Assembly (NCBI RefSeq): GCF_040712315.1
Contig: NC_134013.1
Coordinates: forward strand, 16,217,001 to 16,281,000
Direction of reading: 5' to 3'
DNA from: Castanea sativa
Taxonomy: Eukaryota > Streptophyta > Magnoliopsida > Fagales > Fagaceae
DNA: 64,000 nt
Under the pieces are notes generated by a model. The model saw only the letters and a program-made list of their open reading frames with translations, searched no databases and was not told where the DNA came from. Each line of letters starts with the position of its first letter. The first letter of the stretch is position 1. Shown piece by piece: positions 26,001-36,834 of this stretch. The position numbers and the translations under genes are program-made.

Positions 26001-27571
26001 TGAATACAATTTTCAAGTTCCATTTACTGGTAGATTACAACCAAAAAAAAAAAACAGCAGAATACATAATAAAACATTACAACAAATCTTACCTAGATAT
26101 GCCAAGATTATAAATTTCGTTGGCGAGTTTCATCTTATTCTTGGATTCTAAGTGTGAAGCATAGGATATATAGTACACAGCATGAGTCTTCCCAATTTCA
26201 TTTGCCTCTAGAAAACTGTATATGATTTCTGCATCACCACAATTTTCAGCCTGCAATAGCATTTCATTTTCAAACATCAATCCAAATAGGCAACAGTTGT
26301 GATGACACATGCATTATATTAAAAGAGAACAAATAGAAACAAAATTTTAGAAAGTAAAAAAAACTCACATATTCCAACCACACTTTCAGATAGCGTAAAT
26401 CATCCTTATATCGGTCTGAATGCCAAAAAGTGCGCACACATTGTTCATATATCACAACCAACCCGGAGTAGTCTCCTCCCATTGGAAATGCTTCTTGAAC
26501 CCACTTAATACACCTTGCAAAAGAAGCAAAGATACCATTAATCAGTTTGGGCATGTGTGACAACATTTGAAAAGCCGTTTGCTCAAATAAATTCTTTACA
26601 AAAAAAGAAACGAATATAGAGCATTTTTAGAAATAAAAACCCACAAGTTCAGGAGAAAAAAGTCATGGATAAATTGTACAAAAAACAAAAACCCAGTATC
26701 ATGCAGGAATCAAAATGAAAAGGGCAAAACTTAAGTACAGTTTCTTAGTTGTTGTAACTTAAGTTCTTCGATTAAATTTAACCATGTTTATCAATGAAGG
26801 CATTAAATCTAATTCTCTTCCTCCAAAGACAATTAGATTCAACTATGTGACTCATTGGCTAATGCAGTCACATGATTGAATTTAATCGGAAACTTAAGTT
26901 ACAGCACCTAAGAATTTGTGGTAAATTTTGCCCATGTGGAAAAAAGCTAACTTATAAAAAAGCTTATTATATTTTCTCAAATCTTAAGTCTCAACCTTAA
27001 TTGTAACAAAATACAAAATTTGGGACAAACCCTTGCCCTTAGTTAGGTAGGTTGTGAGAGAACAAAGATGAAATATTAAGGAATAAAAACAAAAATCATA
27101 CCTCTTACGGTTATGGGCTTTCAGATATGACACAAATTTCTTCGAATGAATTGATAAAATCAAGCAAGAAAATCAGGAAACAAAAATGGAAGAGTTGAGA
27201 GTACTCACTCGAGCCATGGGTGTAGAGGATCATCTCCTTGATACTCATCGATTGCCTCAATCAACCTCCTAAAACCCCACATCAAGAAATTAATCACACA
27301 CAAAATTTATCAAAGAATATACCAAAGAAAAATAGTCCAAAGATTGAAAGAAAGAAAGAAAATGAAACCTTCGGTTCTCAAGCAGAGATTTCTTGAGTTG
27401 ATTGTCGTTGTGGGATTTCAGAGCTTCGTTTAAGAGGTGAACCTTTCTGCCTCTCTTCAAGGGCCTCACGTTTTCTTTGAAAAGTTCCCACTCATTCCCA
27501 GTCTGTCTCTTTGAGAGAAGAAACTCCGTCTCTGGGTCCAACCTCTCAATCTGAATCTTACCCTCCTCCAT
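23032..27571 (-). CDS. BUBR1: BUBR1/Mad3-type spindle assembly checkpoint protein
   Basis: Eleven exons join in frame to 381 residues: 27571-27369, 27268-27209, 26513-26369, 26250-26093, 25294-25213, 25117-25051, 24960-24915, 23993-23834, 23728-23649, 23275-23195, 23095-23032. Mad3/BubR1 proteins sit at kinetochores and inhibit APC/C-Cdc20 until chromosomes attach. The first KEN box is K32-E33-N34 (LFKENVRPLKRGR). The Mad3/BUB1 TPR-like domain spans about 70-215 (AIDEYQGDDPLHPW, KYKDDLRYLKVWL-type stretch). A second KEN box is at 294-296 (RAERNKENN). The C-terminus ends KETELLRENPLRNFPPNSLPR, as in the Arabidopsis protein. There is no kinase domain, as usual in plant BUBR1. Intron 7 holds a probable LINE tail (24590-24716). 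Confidence 0.93.
24590..24716 (+). mobile_element. Probable L1-type LINE 3' tail in BUBR1 intron 7
   Basis: The stretch ending GTAAACTTCCGGTGTACGGC, then TGCGTCCCAATTACTTATCA and ACAAATAAAAAAGG, resembles the 3' UTR of woody-plant L1 elements (a 'tgtacttgggctgcgcc...ttacttatcaaaaaa' type end). This is recognition from memory. No target duplication found. Confidence 0.35.
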
Positions 27572-28065
27572 CGCTGCCTGCTGCTATTACTCTTTCTTCT
27601 TCTTCTTCTTGATGAAGATTCAAATTTTGAAACACAGATTGGTTTTTGGGTTCACGCTAACTAACCGTTAGAAAGTGTTTTTTATAGAAATTGGAGTTTG
27701 TGCGCTCTGCTGGCCCTACCTTCTATGAAATTTGAACTTTGAACCTGCACTAGCCGTTAGGCCCAAATCATTACGAGTTTACTCAACCATTAAGCCCAAT
27801 AAGCTATGGTCCAGATTTTAGTTTGTTAGTTTGTACCCCTGCAGGCTTTCTCACTATAACCCATATCATGGGCTTTGGCCCATTGCAAATGTACTATATT
27901 ATTTTTAGCTTTTTTGAAATAATCTAGTTTTTACTTCTTCTTTTTTAGCTTTATGTAACACATTTAACATAAAAATGACCAAATAATATATCTTTTTTAT
28001 AAACACTCTGCCAATAATCTACAAAAAAAAAAAAAAGCAATTCATAAACAGACACTCCAGATGTG

Positions 28066-31000
28066 TTTGTTTGGAAGTGAAATAAGGTAGATAGAAAACT
28101 TTGGAGATAAAATAGGAAGGAAAACTTTTTTGAAATATATTTAATTGGGTGGGGAAAAAGAAAAATAAATGGTGGGTGTAGATACCGCATTTTATACCCC
28201 TTACAGCTCGGGCCCCCGTTTTCCAATGATGCTGAATTCTAACACCTAAATAGGGCTGTCCAGTGGGCCAAGTGACCCAACCAAACTGATTGGACCTGCC
28301 CGACCTGAGGTCCAATGGGAGGCTCGAATAGCATGGTCAGTCGAATTCGGGTCCTGTGCTTTTAAAAACCGAAATTTCGGTTCAGGTTGCGGGTTAATGA
28401 ATATAAAAACTGTAGAAACCGACCCAACTGCTCTTATGTTTAAAAGGAAACATTCTAGGTCTTTCTAGTTTCTACCGTTCTCTATTTTTCACGCTAACCC
28501 ACCTCTCAATTTTTCACTCTCTCTCTCTCTGTGTCTGTCTTCCTATCGCCGTAGACTTACTTCTCTCAAATTACTAGCCCCCAGACCTGCTTCTTTGTAA
28601 AGCCGCCTCTAATCTGCTTTGATCTTGTACGATTTGATGGTGGATGTACTGATATTGTGATGCATGCAGTGACGGTCGGAACTGGGAGGAGGAGTGGTGG
28701 TGATGCCGTTTGTTGATTATTTCTTTTCTTTCTCTCTTTATTTCAATCTCAAATATGGGTCTCATCTTTATCTCTCTTTCATCTCAGATCTGAATCTCAT
28801 CTTTCTCTCTTTCTTTTGGTCTTAGATTTGGGTTTGTAGTGCTTTGGTGCTATTTGGTTTCAATCTTAGATTTGGGTTTGTGATATTTTTGGTGTTATTT
28901 GATTTCACTTGTTTTGGATTGTACTTGTGACTTGTGAACAATATTATTTAGGTTTGGGTTTTATTTTTGCTGTGTTGTTCTTCAAACCCAAAATCACCCG
29001 ACAACTTAGACCCGCTCAACCAATGACCCAAAATATCGGGTCTGACCTGAATATTCAGTTGGCTGTGGGTCCAATTTTCATACACCCAATCTAATCGGGT
29101 TGATTGCGGTCAACCCCAAACAAGATCCAACCCAACCTATGGACAGCCCTACACCCAAGGTTGGTTTAAAGACCAATTAGATGTTAAATTAAGTTGAGAA
29201 ATGTTAAAATGAAAAATATAATATGATCAAATAAATCTATTTTTGGAAAAATAAGACCAAAGAAACCCTTGCTATGCACACTCAGCTTTCCCGATCTTGC
29301 ACACGCATAACGATTTCTAGAAACTAAATAAGACAAGTTTTCTGTATTAATGTTGAGATTTGGAACAAATTCCACATTGTCTAGAGTCATTTTAAACTCC
29401 TATTTTCACACTATAAATAATTTTACATGGTATATTTTCAAAACAAACAGAAATCCCACGAGAAAACACTAAGACTCACTAGAAATAGTGAATCAAATAG
29501 GAGTTTTTTAAAAAACACCTTAAAGTCAATTTTCTTTTAATTATGGCATTTTTCTAGCCTTGATCTTTGAGTTTAATATTACTAATCACTCTTTTTGTTG
29601 ATTGTGAATAAATTTGACTGAGGGGAACGGTAAAAAATCAACCTTGAAGAGCTTTTCTTTGAAGTATTAGTTTCAAACTTTTCTTTTTCTTTTCCTTTCT
29701 TTTATGCTCTTTAATATTTCTATCTATTGTAGTTTTTGTTGTTTTATGTTTTTAGGTTTATGTAGTTGTATGTTTTAAAAGCATGCTAAGTTGCTAGAAT
29801 TTCTGTTTAAGAGCTCTGCACTGTTTATTGTCTTTTTAGGGCTTCTAGGTAGAAACCCACGAGCACATAATCTTGCTTGCACACGTAGGCTTGATTATGC
29901 ACATGCAGGGTTATTCATGCGTGTGCATGAAACATGCCTAAAAACCCTAATTTTTATTATTTTTTTTGCCTTTACTTTCACATGTATATTTTTGTTTAGC
30001 CTATTTTCTGTATTTTTATGTTTTCAAAGCTTCTGTTTCACATGTTTAATTGCTTGTTTGCCTTCACATGTTAGAATTAAGGTTTGTTTTGATGCCATGA
30101 ACATGCATTCACATGCCCATGCATAATGTCATAGGTGTTGATTGCTGCAATGTAAGTAAAGGTAAGTCATGCATTCACAATACACATGCATGGTTGGTTT
30201 GATGATATAATTGTGATCTTAATGCCTTGGATGATAACATGTTTTGGTTGGCTTTGTTTTTATCTTTGTTCTTAATGCTCGCATGTTTTTGCTTTGTAAC
30301 GAAGCATGATTAGATGTATGATTAGGGTTTTGTATTGTGATGAATGCCTTGGTGCCATGACATGTATGATAGATGTATGATAGGAAGTTTGTTAGATAAA
30401 ATACTGGGGTATGTAATGATAAACGTATGGTTAGGGATGATTGATGTCATGTTGATTGTTAGATGTATGCTAGTGTGTGTGAGTTAGATAACAATGTTGA
30501 GTGTGCCTTTAATAGTATTAAAACATAAGACACAATGATGGGAAGCCAACATTAGGGTTAGGCGGTTTAACACCTTCCCAATACCATACTTTAACTCTGA
30601 ACCTATATCTCTAATAGTAAGATCAAAAGGTCCTTCATCGAGAGGACGTTATATATATAGTTCCTAAGCAATTGCAAAAAATAGGTGGCGACTCCCCCCT
30701 TGTGTCCACAGTAGGGTCTAGGTGTTTTCTTCTCGGACCCACTAAAAAATTTTCTGCCCAAAATGGGGAGAAAACTGAGAGGGGGAAGCTCATAAAATGA
30801 GCTTCCAAAAATACCTATCACGTTGGATTTTACCTCCAATGTGTTGGTTTTTTTTTTTTTTTTTTTTTCCTTTGATTTTTTCTTTCTTTGTTAACGTGTT
30901 GGCTTCTTTTTTTTTTTTCTTTCTCTGTTAACGTGTTGTCTTCTTTTTTCTTTTTCTATTATCGTGTTTGCTTCTTTTCTTCTTCTTCTTTTTTGTTGGC

Positions 31001-31310
31001 TTCTTTTTTTTTTAGAAAATACTTTGGGTCAAGTTTTTATGTTTTTTTTTTTGTTTTTTTTACTTTAATGAAGTGTTCGTCTATACACAATTTTTTTAAA
31101 AGTATAATGTGTTACTTTTGTTTTATTTAATAGGGACATAATGATAAATTTATACAAACTTTATTTTCAACCAAACAAAAAAGTTTTCCATCTCTCAACT
31201 TTTCCACCCTTCTAATCAAACACAAATGAGGGAAACTAAAAACTTTTCTATCCTCTCACTTTTTCATCCTCTTTCTATTTTCTATCCTCCCAACCAAACG
31301 AACCCTCAAA
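28066..31310. mobile_element. Nested composite: MITE arms enclosing LTR-type and hAT-type sequence
   Basis: The left arm (28066-28175: GTTTGTTTGG, then GATAGAAAACTTTGGAGATA, AGGAAGGAAAACTTTTTTG) and the inverted right arm (31145-31310, read on minus: GGTTCGTTTGGTTGGGAGG, GATAGAAAA, GGAAAACTTTTTTG) look like the two ends of one GTTTGG-type MITE pushed about 3 kb apart. Between lies LTR-retrotransposon-like DNA from 28178 (TGTAGATACCGCATTTTATA) to about 30835, including GGTGGCGACTCC at 30684-30695. Within that is a hAT-like element (28251-29151). No coding domain survives. Confidence 0.45.
28251..29151. mobile_element. Non-autonomous hAT-like element with 12-bp perfect terminal inverted repeats
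   Basis: It begins TAGGGCTGTCCA (28251-28262) and ends TGGACAGCCCTA (29140-29151), an exact inversion. Flanks CACCTAAA and CACCCAAG agree at six of eight positions, fitting a decayed 8-bp hAT target duplication. The subterminal regions are rich in GGGTT/AACCC-like motifs (GACCCAACC, AACCCAACC). No transposase frame. Confidence 0.65.
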
Positions 31311-32945
31311 GTGGGTTAACAAATGGGGTAAGTTGTTTAGTTGTGTAATGCGGCACTAAGCTTATTCTGGATAAATCATATGATTGACTACAATGGACAT
31401 TCCTTCAAGAATCAAGACACACTTCAAGTCTATAATTTTCAATATTTCATCTTATAATGCCTTGTGTAATGACCTAAACTCTTTCCATTCCTTAGAATAG
31501 GACAACAACAAGTCTGTCTCCCCTCTCATTCTCTCTCGTTTTCATTTAAATAAATGATACGTGACAAACTAACCATCCAAAAAATTTTTAAAAAAATCCT
31601 TAAATGGTATCATTAGGGAACAAGAACCCAAGTTGTACGTGGTACAAAATGGGTTGCCTTCAACCCTAAAGAACCAAGATGCCAATCCAAACACTATATT
31701 CTCAAGAACCTACTTGAATCTCCAACAACCCTAACCCTAGTCATAGTTTTATAGAAAATATTTTTTTAGAAAACATTAGCATCCAAACCAAAAAAAAAAC
31801 CTATTAATTTGTTTAAGTTATAAATTAAACATTATAGTTTAGGGATATTTTCAAATTAAACATAATAATTTTATAGGTTAGAAATTAAATACTGAACTTT
31901 CAATTTAATCCATAAGCTTTCTTAAATATTTGTAGTTAGTGGCAAAGAGAGAGAAGATAGGATTTCTATTTAAAATTCAAAATTTAACTTATAATTTATG
32001 GAACTATATGATTTTTTTTGAACCATCCCTAAATTAGGATTTACTTGTTATAATAATTTTTTATGGGGTATATTGCAAATTACACCCCTAAAGTTTGGGA
32101 ATGTTTGGATTTTAAATCCTAAAATTTTAAAATTTAGATTTTACTTCTTGACGTTTGAGAGTGTTTGAATTTTTTATCCTGATATTTTAGAATTTGAATT
32201 TTACTATCTAAATTTTAAGGTTATTTGGATTTTACACCATAAAGGCTCAGAATTTATGGGTTAAAATCTAAATTCTTTCAAACTTTAGAGAATAAAATTC
32301 AAATTCTAAAATGTTAATGTGTGAAATTTAAACACTGTCAATTTCAAAAATAAAATTTAAAATTTTAATGTGTAAAATTCAAATTTACGGTTTTTTTTTT
32401 TTAATATAAAAAAGAAAAGGAAAGAACCAGTATAATATTATCCGAACAGTGTGAAGATGTTGAGGAGGAGGATTCCGGAATCCGGATAATGTTGGAAAAG
32501 ACACGTCACAAATTAGAAAGATTGGTTTAACTACGCTGCTTCTCAACTACACACATCCAGATCGAGCCCTCAAAAAGCTTCAAATCCATACCGTTCCCTA
32601 CAAAAACTATGGATTGTGGGAAGGTACAGCAAACAATCAATTATTGAAAAAGCGAACCATAAATAGTGGTGGACCCAGTGTCCACTACATATTCCACAAA
32701 TGCCCCAACTCATTCAAAGTTCATCTCCAATCAAAATTCAAAAATTCACCAGAGAGAACTAGTGGGAGGGTCTTTACGTAAATCACTTACCTATGGATGG
32801 AGACAACAGACAAGAGACACAGAAGGTAAACTAACTCAGGGTGGTTAAGCTCACCAAACAAAACATTAACCCTGGTTAGAGTACGCAAATTCTAGAATCT
32901 CTAAAACTAAATAAATAGAAAGAAAAAAAAAAAAAGCACGAAGAA

Positions 32946-32981
<36 letters not shown>

Positions 32982-33038
32982 TTTTAAAGGTTAAAACTAT
33001 TGTTCACACTTCCATTGTAGAGATCGAAGACCAGCAAG
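31311..33038. other. Spacer and leader upstream of CP12-3
   Basis: AT-rich DNA with a degenerate repeated segment at 32080-32390 and no open frame of interest. The last 400 bases are the CP12-3 promoter and leader: CCATAAATAGTGG near 32657 could be its TATA region, and a (GA)n tract (32950-32978) lies within the likely 5' UTR, 60 bases before the ATG. Confidence 0.45.
32950..32978 (+). repeat. (GA)n tract in the CP12-3 leader
   Basis: About 14 GA repeats lie 61-89 bases upstream of the CP12-3 ATG. GA/CT tracts are common in plant 5' UTRs and core promoters. A regulatory role is possible but not shown. Confidence 0.7.
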
Positions 33039-33470
33039 ATGGCGTGTTTAGCGGCAGGGACAGGGGTCGTTGGCTGTTGTTCTTCTCGCACAGTACGAGG
33101 AGGGGGAGGAGGCTCCTCGTTGCTGCTGAGATCGGAGGCTTTGTTGTTTTCTTCGAAGGTATCAGTAGTACGGATGGGTGAGGCTAAGAAGGGTTTGTCG
33201 GTGAAAGCGATGGCGGTGGCGCCGAAATTCATAGGGACGCAGAAGAGAGAGAAGCATTTGACGGAGATGATAGAGAAGAAGGTGATAGAAGCGAGGGAGG
33301 TGTGCGGCGAGGACGAGAGATCGGACGAGTGCAAAGTGGCGTGGGACGAAGTGGAAGAGATTAGCCAAGCCAAAGCCGATCTGAGGCTCAAGTTGGAGAA
33401 ACAAGATCCTCTCGAGTTCTTTTGCCAGGACAATCCTGAGACTGATGAGTGCAGACTCTACGAAGACTGA
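33039..33470 (+). CDS. CP12-3: CP12-3-like chloroplast Calvin cycle linker protein
   Basis: Intronless, 143 residues. CP12 is a small, largely disordered stromal protein that under oxidising conditions links GAPDH and phosphoribulokinase into an inactive complex, switching off the Calvin cycle in the dark. Residues 1 to about 60 are rich in Ser, Gly and Val with few acids, like a chloroplast transit peptide. The mature part has both redox cysteine pairs (C89/C98 and C129/C138), the AWDEVEE core (101-107, for canonical AWD-VEEL) and a C-terminus DPLEFFCQ...NPETDECRLYED. The ending CRLYED instead of CRTYDN and the stretch SQAKADLRLK resemble Arabidopsis CP12-3 (At1g76560) more than CP12-1/2. 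Expression in that paralogue is less tied to light. Confidence 0.92.
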   Translation: MACLAAGTGVVGCCSSRTVRGGGGGSSLLLRSEALLFSSKVSVVRMGEAKKGLSVKAMAVAPKFIGTQKREKHLTEMIEKKVIEAREVCGEDERSDECKVAWDEVEEISQAKADLRLKLEKQDPLEFFCQDNPETDECRLYED

Positions 33471-33600
33471 TCACTATTACACATGATTCTATGATTTTGT
33501 GCTTGTCTTTGTCCTATTAAGTCCTTTTCTTTTTATTTTTTCTTTGTTTTTGTGTATATGCTTTAGTTGCTTACTACGAACTAGACTATGATGTTATAGG

Positions 33601-33989
33601 TTAGAGCACTTGCAGCAGTGGAGCTAAATAGCTATATAGCTATTTTAGCTCCACCAAAACACCAAAAAGAAGTGGTATTTAAATCTATATTTTTTTAAAT
33701 TATTCTTACATCTATGCATAGATAGATGTGCACTGTTCATGAAATAAAAAAAGTAATTTTTTATTTTGTGTTCACATTACCTTTTTTATTGTGGTGTTTT
33801 TATTGTAGTGAGATGTATTATTTTATTGTGGTAGATATATTATTTTATTGTGATGTTTATATTATTTTATTGTGTTGAAAATTCCATCAAAATAGATGTC
33901 TTCTGTGTGTGTGTAGGTAAAATAGATAAAGTAACTTTTAGTGGAGCTAAATTGCTAAATTTTTAGCTCCACTGCTGTGGATGCTCTAA
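33601..33989. mobile_element. MITE with GAGCAC...GCAGTGGAGCTAAA inverted ends, just 3' of CP12-3
   Basis: The left end TTAGAGCACTTGCAGCAGTG continues GAGCTAAATAGC. The right end, inverted, reads TTAGAGCATCCACAGCAGTG continuing GAGCTAAAAA, so about 30 bp are inverted with few mismatches. The centre has repeated TTATTTTATTGTG units. TTA/TAA borders and GAGCA-type tips suggest a PIF/Harbinger-type MITE. It starts 131 bases after the CP12-3 stop and may lie in its 3' UTR. Confidence 0.65.
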
Positions 33990-34457
33990 CTTGTTGTGAG
34001 ATGTATGTATTGTAGTAGTATTCAGCTACATCTATCTATGTTGTGCTTGGTTCCCCTGGCATAATAATTGATAGCCTGTGAAATCAATCGCAAAGTTTCG
34101 ATAAAAATAAATGTGAAATCTTGGTACTCTCTATTTGATATCGTTTGGTAAAAGTGGCACTAATTGTTTTATGTTAAAAAGAAATTGTTAATTATGTTTT
34201 CTTAAACTTATTAACTAGAGGTTCCTCAATTCAATTTGTCAATTGAGTCCTCTGCTTTTCCAATTGGTACCCGTACCACTCTCAGGAGTAAGGACACGAT
34301 TCAGGACCAGCTGAATGTGTAACTTGTCAATAAAAATAAAGAGGTTCCTCAATTCATCTATATGATTTATATATAGTACAACCATTATTGAAGGCTATCA
34401 AGATTCCCAACCCAAATTTTGTTTCTTATATGTCACAATACTTATCGTCACGACAGC

Positions 34458-35075
34458 CAGGGACGTAGCTAGCTTTGGAATTGGCCCCCTAAATTTTTTT
34501 TTTTTTTGAAAAATATTATATACATGTGTACTAATTTTAGCAATTTTGTTCTATAAAATTATATTTTTTCACTTAAACAATATCAATGATTCTTTTAAGA
34601 GTAGTATTATACTCATAAGCTTTTTTATAACATTTTTACAAATTGTTTTGGTAGCAAATTCATATTAGTTTGCGCATAGACCCATCACTCATATTATTTT
34701 TTTACTTACTAATAACCACTTATTATATCAATAGTTTATAAAAAAAAATTTGTAGTGCTAGTATTTTCCTCATTTTAGTAACTATAAAAAAATTTATAGA
34801 TCTAAAATTTAAAACAAAATATACAAGTCCAAAAAAAAAAAAAGTTCAACAACAAAAATTACAAATAGTAAAACTTAAAAAAAACTGAGCTCAATTAACC
34901 AATTTTATTTAAAATAAACAAAGCGTGTCATTTAAAAAATTCTAAACAAAAATAATTTTGTTCTTACTGACAAAAAAAAAAAATAGCAGTTATGTAGTAG
35001 TGGAGTCAAAGGTTGAAACTGCTGTAGCCAACAGTAAACTGCCCCCCTTAACTCAAAGCTTTGACTCCGTCCCTG
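34458..35075. mobile_element. Putative hAT-like element (CAGGGACG ends)
   Basis: CAGGGACG at 34458-34465 is exactly inverted as CGTCCCTG at 35068-35075. The next bases (TAGCTAGCTTTG and CAAAGCTTTGACTC) are also partly inverted. The inside is AT-rich and non-coding. TCACGA occurs just outside both ends, but offset, so no clean target duplication is claimed. Confidence 0.5.
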
Positions 35076-35570
35076 CTCACGAGTGAAAACTATAGCACCC
35101 CTAAATTCCTTTTTCCGCATCACTTAACACAAAGTGTTAGTTAAGTTACATAACACTTAGTTAATATCGTGTCTTTTTAATAGAATCAAGAGATAATTTT
35201 GGACCTAACCCTAACTTTACACATGAAAGTTGCCTCTGTGAGACCCATGCATGTGTGAGTGAAATATGTTTTATGAAATTGTCTTATGAAATAGCTTCTC
35301 CAAAGATATCCAGAAAATCTCATGATCCGATAATATGGTAGATTGAATGTAATGTTTCCAAGTCTTTCATCATATTCTAGACCAATGAACCCATCACCCA
35401 CGTAACTCCTAAGGGTTGAAGACTACCTTAATTATACTAGTAAGTGATATGCACAACAACAATCATCCTCCATTAGACAACAAACGAACAAACGTTAAGA
35501 AGTCAATAAAGTGACCACTAATCACATTATGTTTTTAACGGCTAACTCATAAAAAAGTTGTAAAACCAAA

Positions 35571-36171
35571 CCACCAAATAGGAGTGTCCAACTAGACTCG
35601 GTACTCGACTAACTTACCCAACCCGGACAATCTGGCTTGAGAATCGATCAACCCAACGATGATGTCGGTCAGCAGCGGGTCTTCGCCCCCAAAACCAGAG
35701 ACTGGCGGGTCGGTTAATGGGTTTGAGCATGGAAAACTGATTTTCAACTATCTTGACGGGAAAACACACCGGAACTTGTTGTTCTCCACCAATTGGAGTG
35801 GTTGGCTGGTCTAGTTTTGTCCCATCTGGCGAGATCTTGTCGAGATCTAGCCTGATCTCATCGAGATCCACCCTGATCTCATTGAGATTTGCCAAGATCT
35901 CTTCAAGATTTGGCCTAATCTCATTGAGATCTGCCAAGATCCCTTTGAGATCCGGTCAGATTCGGCAAAAACCAGTAGATTTCGGCAAAATTCAGTGACG
36001 TTTCGCATAGTTTAAAACCAACTGAGACCCAACCGAAAACTGAAGACATCCGACCACCTGAACCGTCTCTTTCTACCGGTTGGCGACGGGTCCAAGTATA
36101 GGAGACCTAAAGTGATCAGGTCTGTTCCAAGTTGAGCACAAACCCGACCTGTGGATAGGCCTACCACCAAA
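35571..36171. mobile_element. hAT-like element with perfect 8-bp target duplication and internal GAGATC minisatellite
   Basis: CCACCAAA at 35571-35578 is repeated exactly at 36164-36171. The 585-bp insert starts TAGGAGTGTCCA and ends TGGATAGGCCTA, inverted at 9 of 12 positions and related to the ends of the 28251-29151 element. The centre (about 35830-35960) is a minisatellite of GAGATC/GATCTC-containing units. Reading it on the minus strand gives an artefactual DLDEIR/NLNEIR repeat peptide. Confidence 0.75.
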
Positions 36172-36480
36172 GACAAGAGGGGTCCGAAAAATACTTATCA
36201 TCTTACTAGAATACTTTCTTTCTATTACTCTACTCCATGTGACTAATTTCATCATCGGAGGGTCTTTGGCTGATACCATACTGGTGTCTTTTACTCCATA
36301 TAACTATTCTTTGTTACAAGATTCGTTCAGTCGTCCATCTGCCCTAGACAATGAATCTAATTGACAATTTTGTTTTTCATTAATAAGTATATACGTTATG
36401 GATGTATTTTAGCACTATAAAAAGTGCTTTAAGAACTTCAAAGATTTCTTGGCAAAAATTTGTCAAACGTTTGACAATTT

Positions 36481-36536
36481 AGCTAAAGAGCTATTTCTCA
36501 ACAAAAAAAAAAAGAAAAAAAAAAAGCTAAAGAGCT
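36481..36536 (+). mobile_element. Ultra-short retroposed poly(A) tail with 12-bp duplication
   Basis: AGCTAAAGAGCT at 36481-36492 recurs exactly at 36525-36536. Between lie ATTTCTCAAC and an A-rich run with one G, 32 bases in all. It sits about 300 bases upstream of the LHCB7 ATG. Confidence 0.6.
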
Positions 36537-36834
36537 TTTTAAAGGGTTCTTAAACCTAAAAATAACTTTAATACTAGGTTAAAGAAAGAATTAAAAAACT
36601 TTATATTATAAAATCCAAAAGGCTTTATATTGATTTTCCTAACTCCCTTTAATCTGAAACAGACTGGTGGGTGGGAATGCAAAAGATCAAGAAAGCTCAA
36701 TGAAAAAAAGTTGTCTTTGTGTGTGGTTTTTTTTTATTTTTTATTTTACAGCAGTGCAAAATAAATTTGCAACGGCTAAAAAACCGAAAGGATGAAGAAG
36801 CACCTCCACTCCACGCAAATCTCAGACAAGCCCC

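Noticed and set aside
32984..33433. Open frame of 149 codons on minus
   Set aside because: Antisense shadow of the CP12-3 coding exon.
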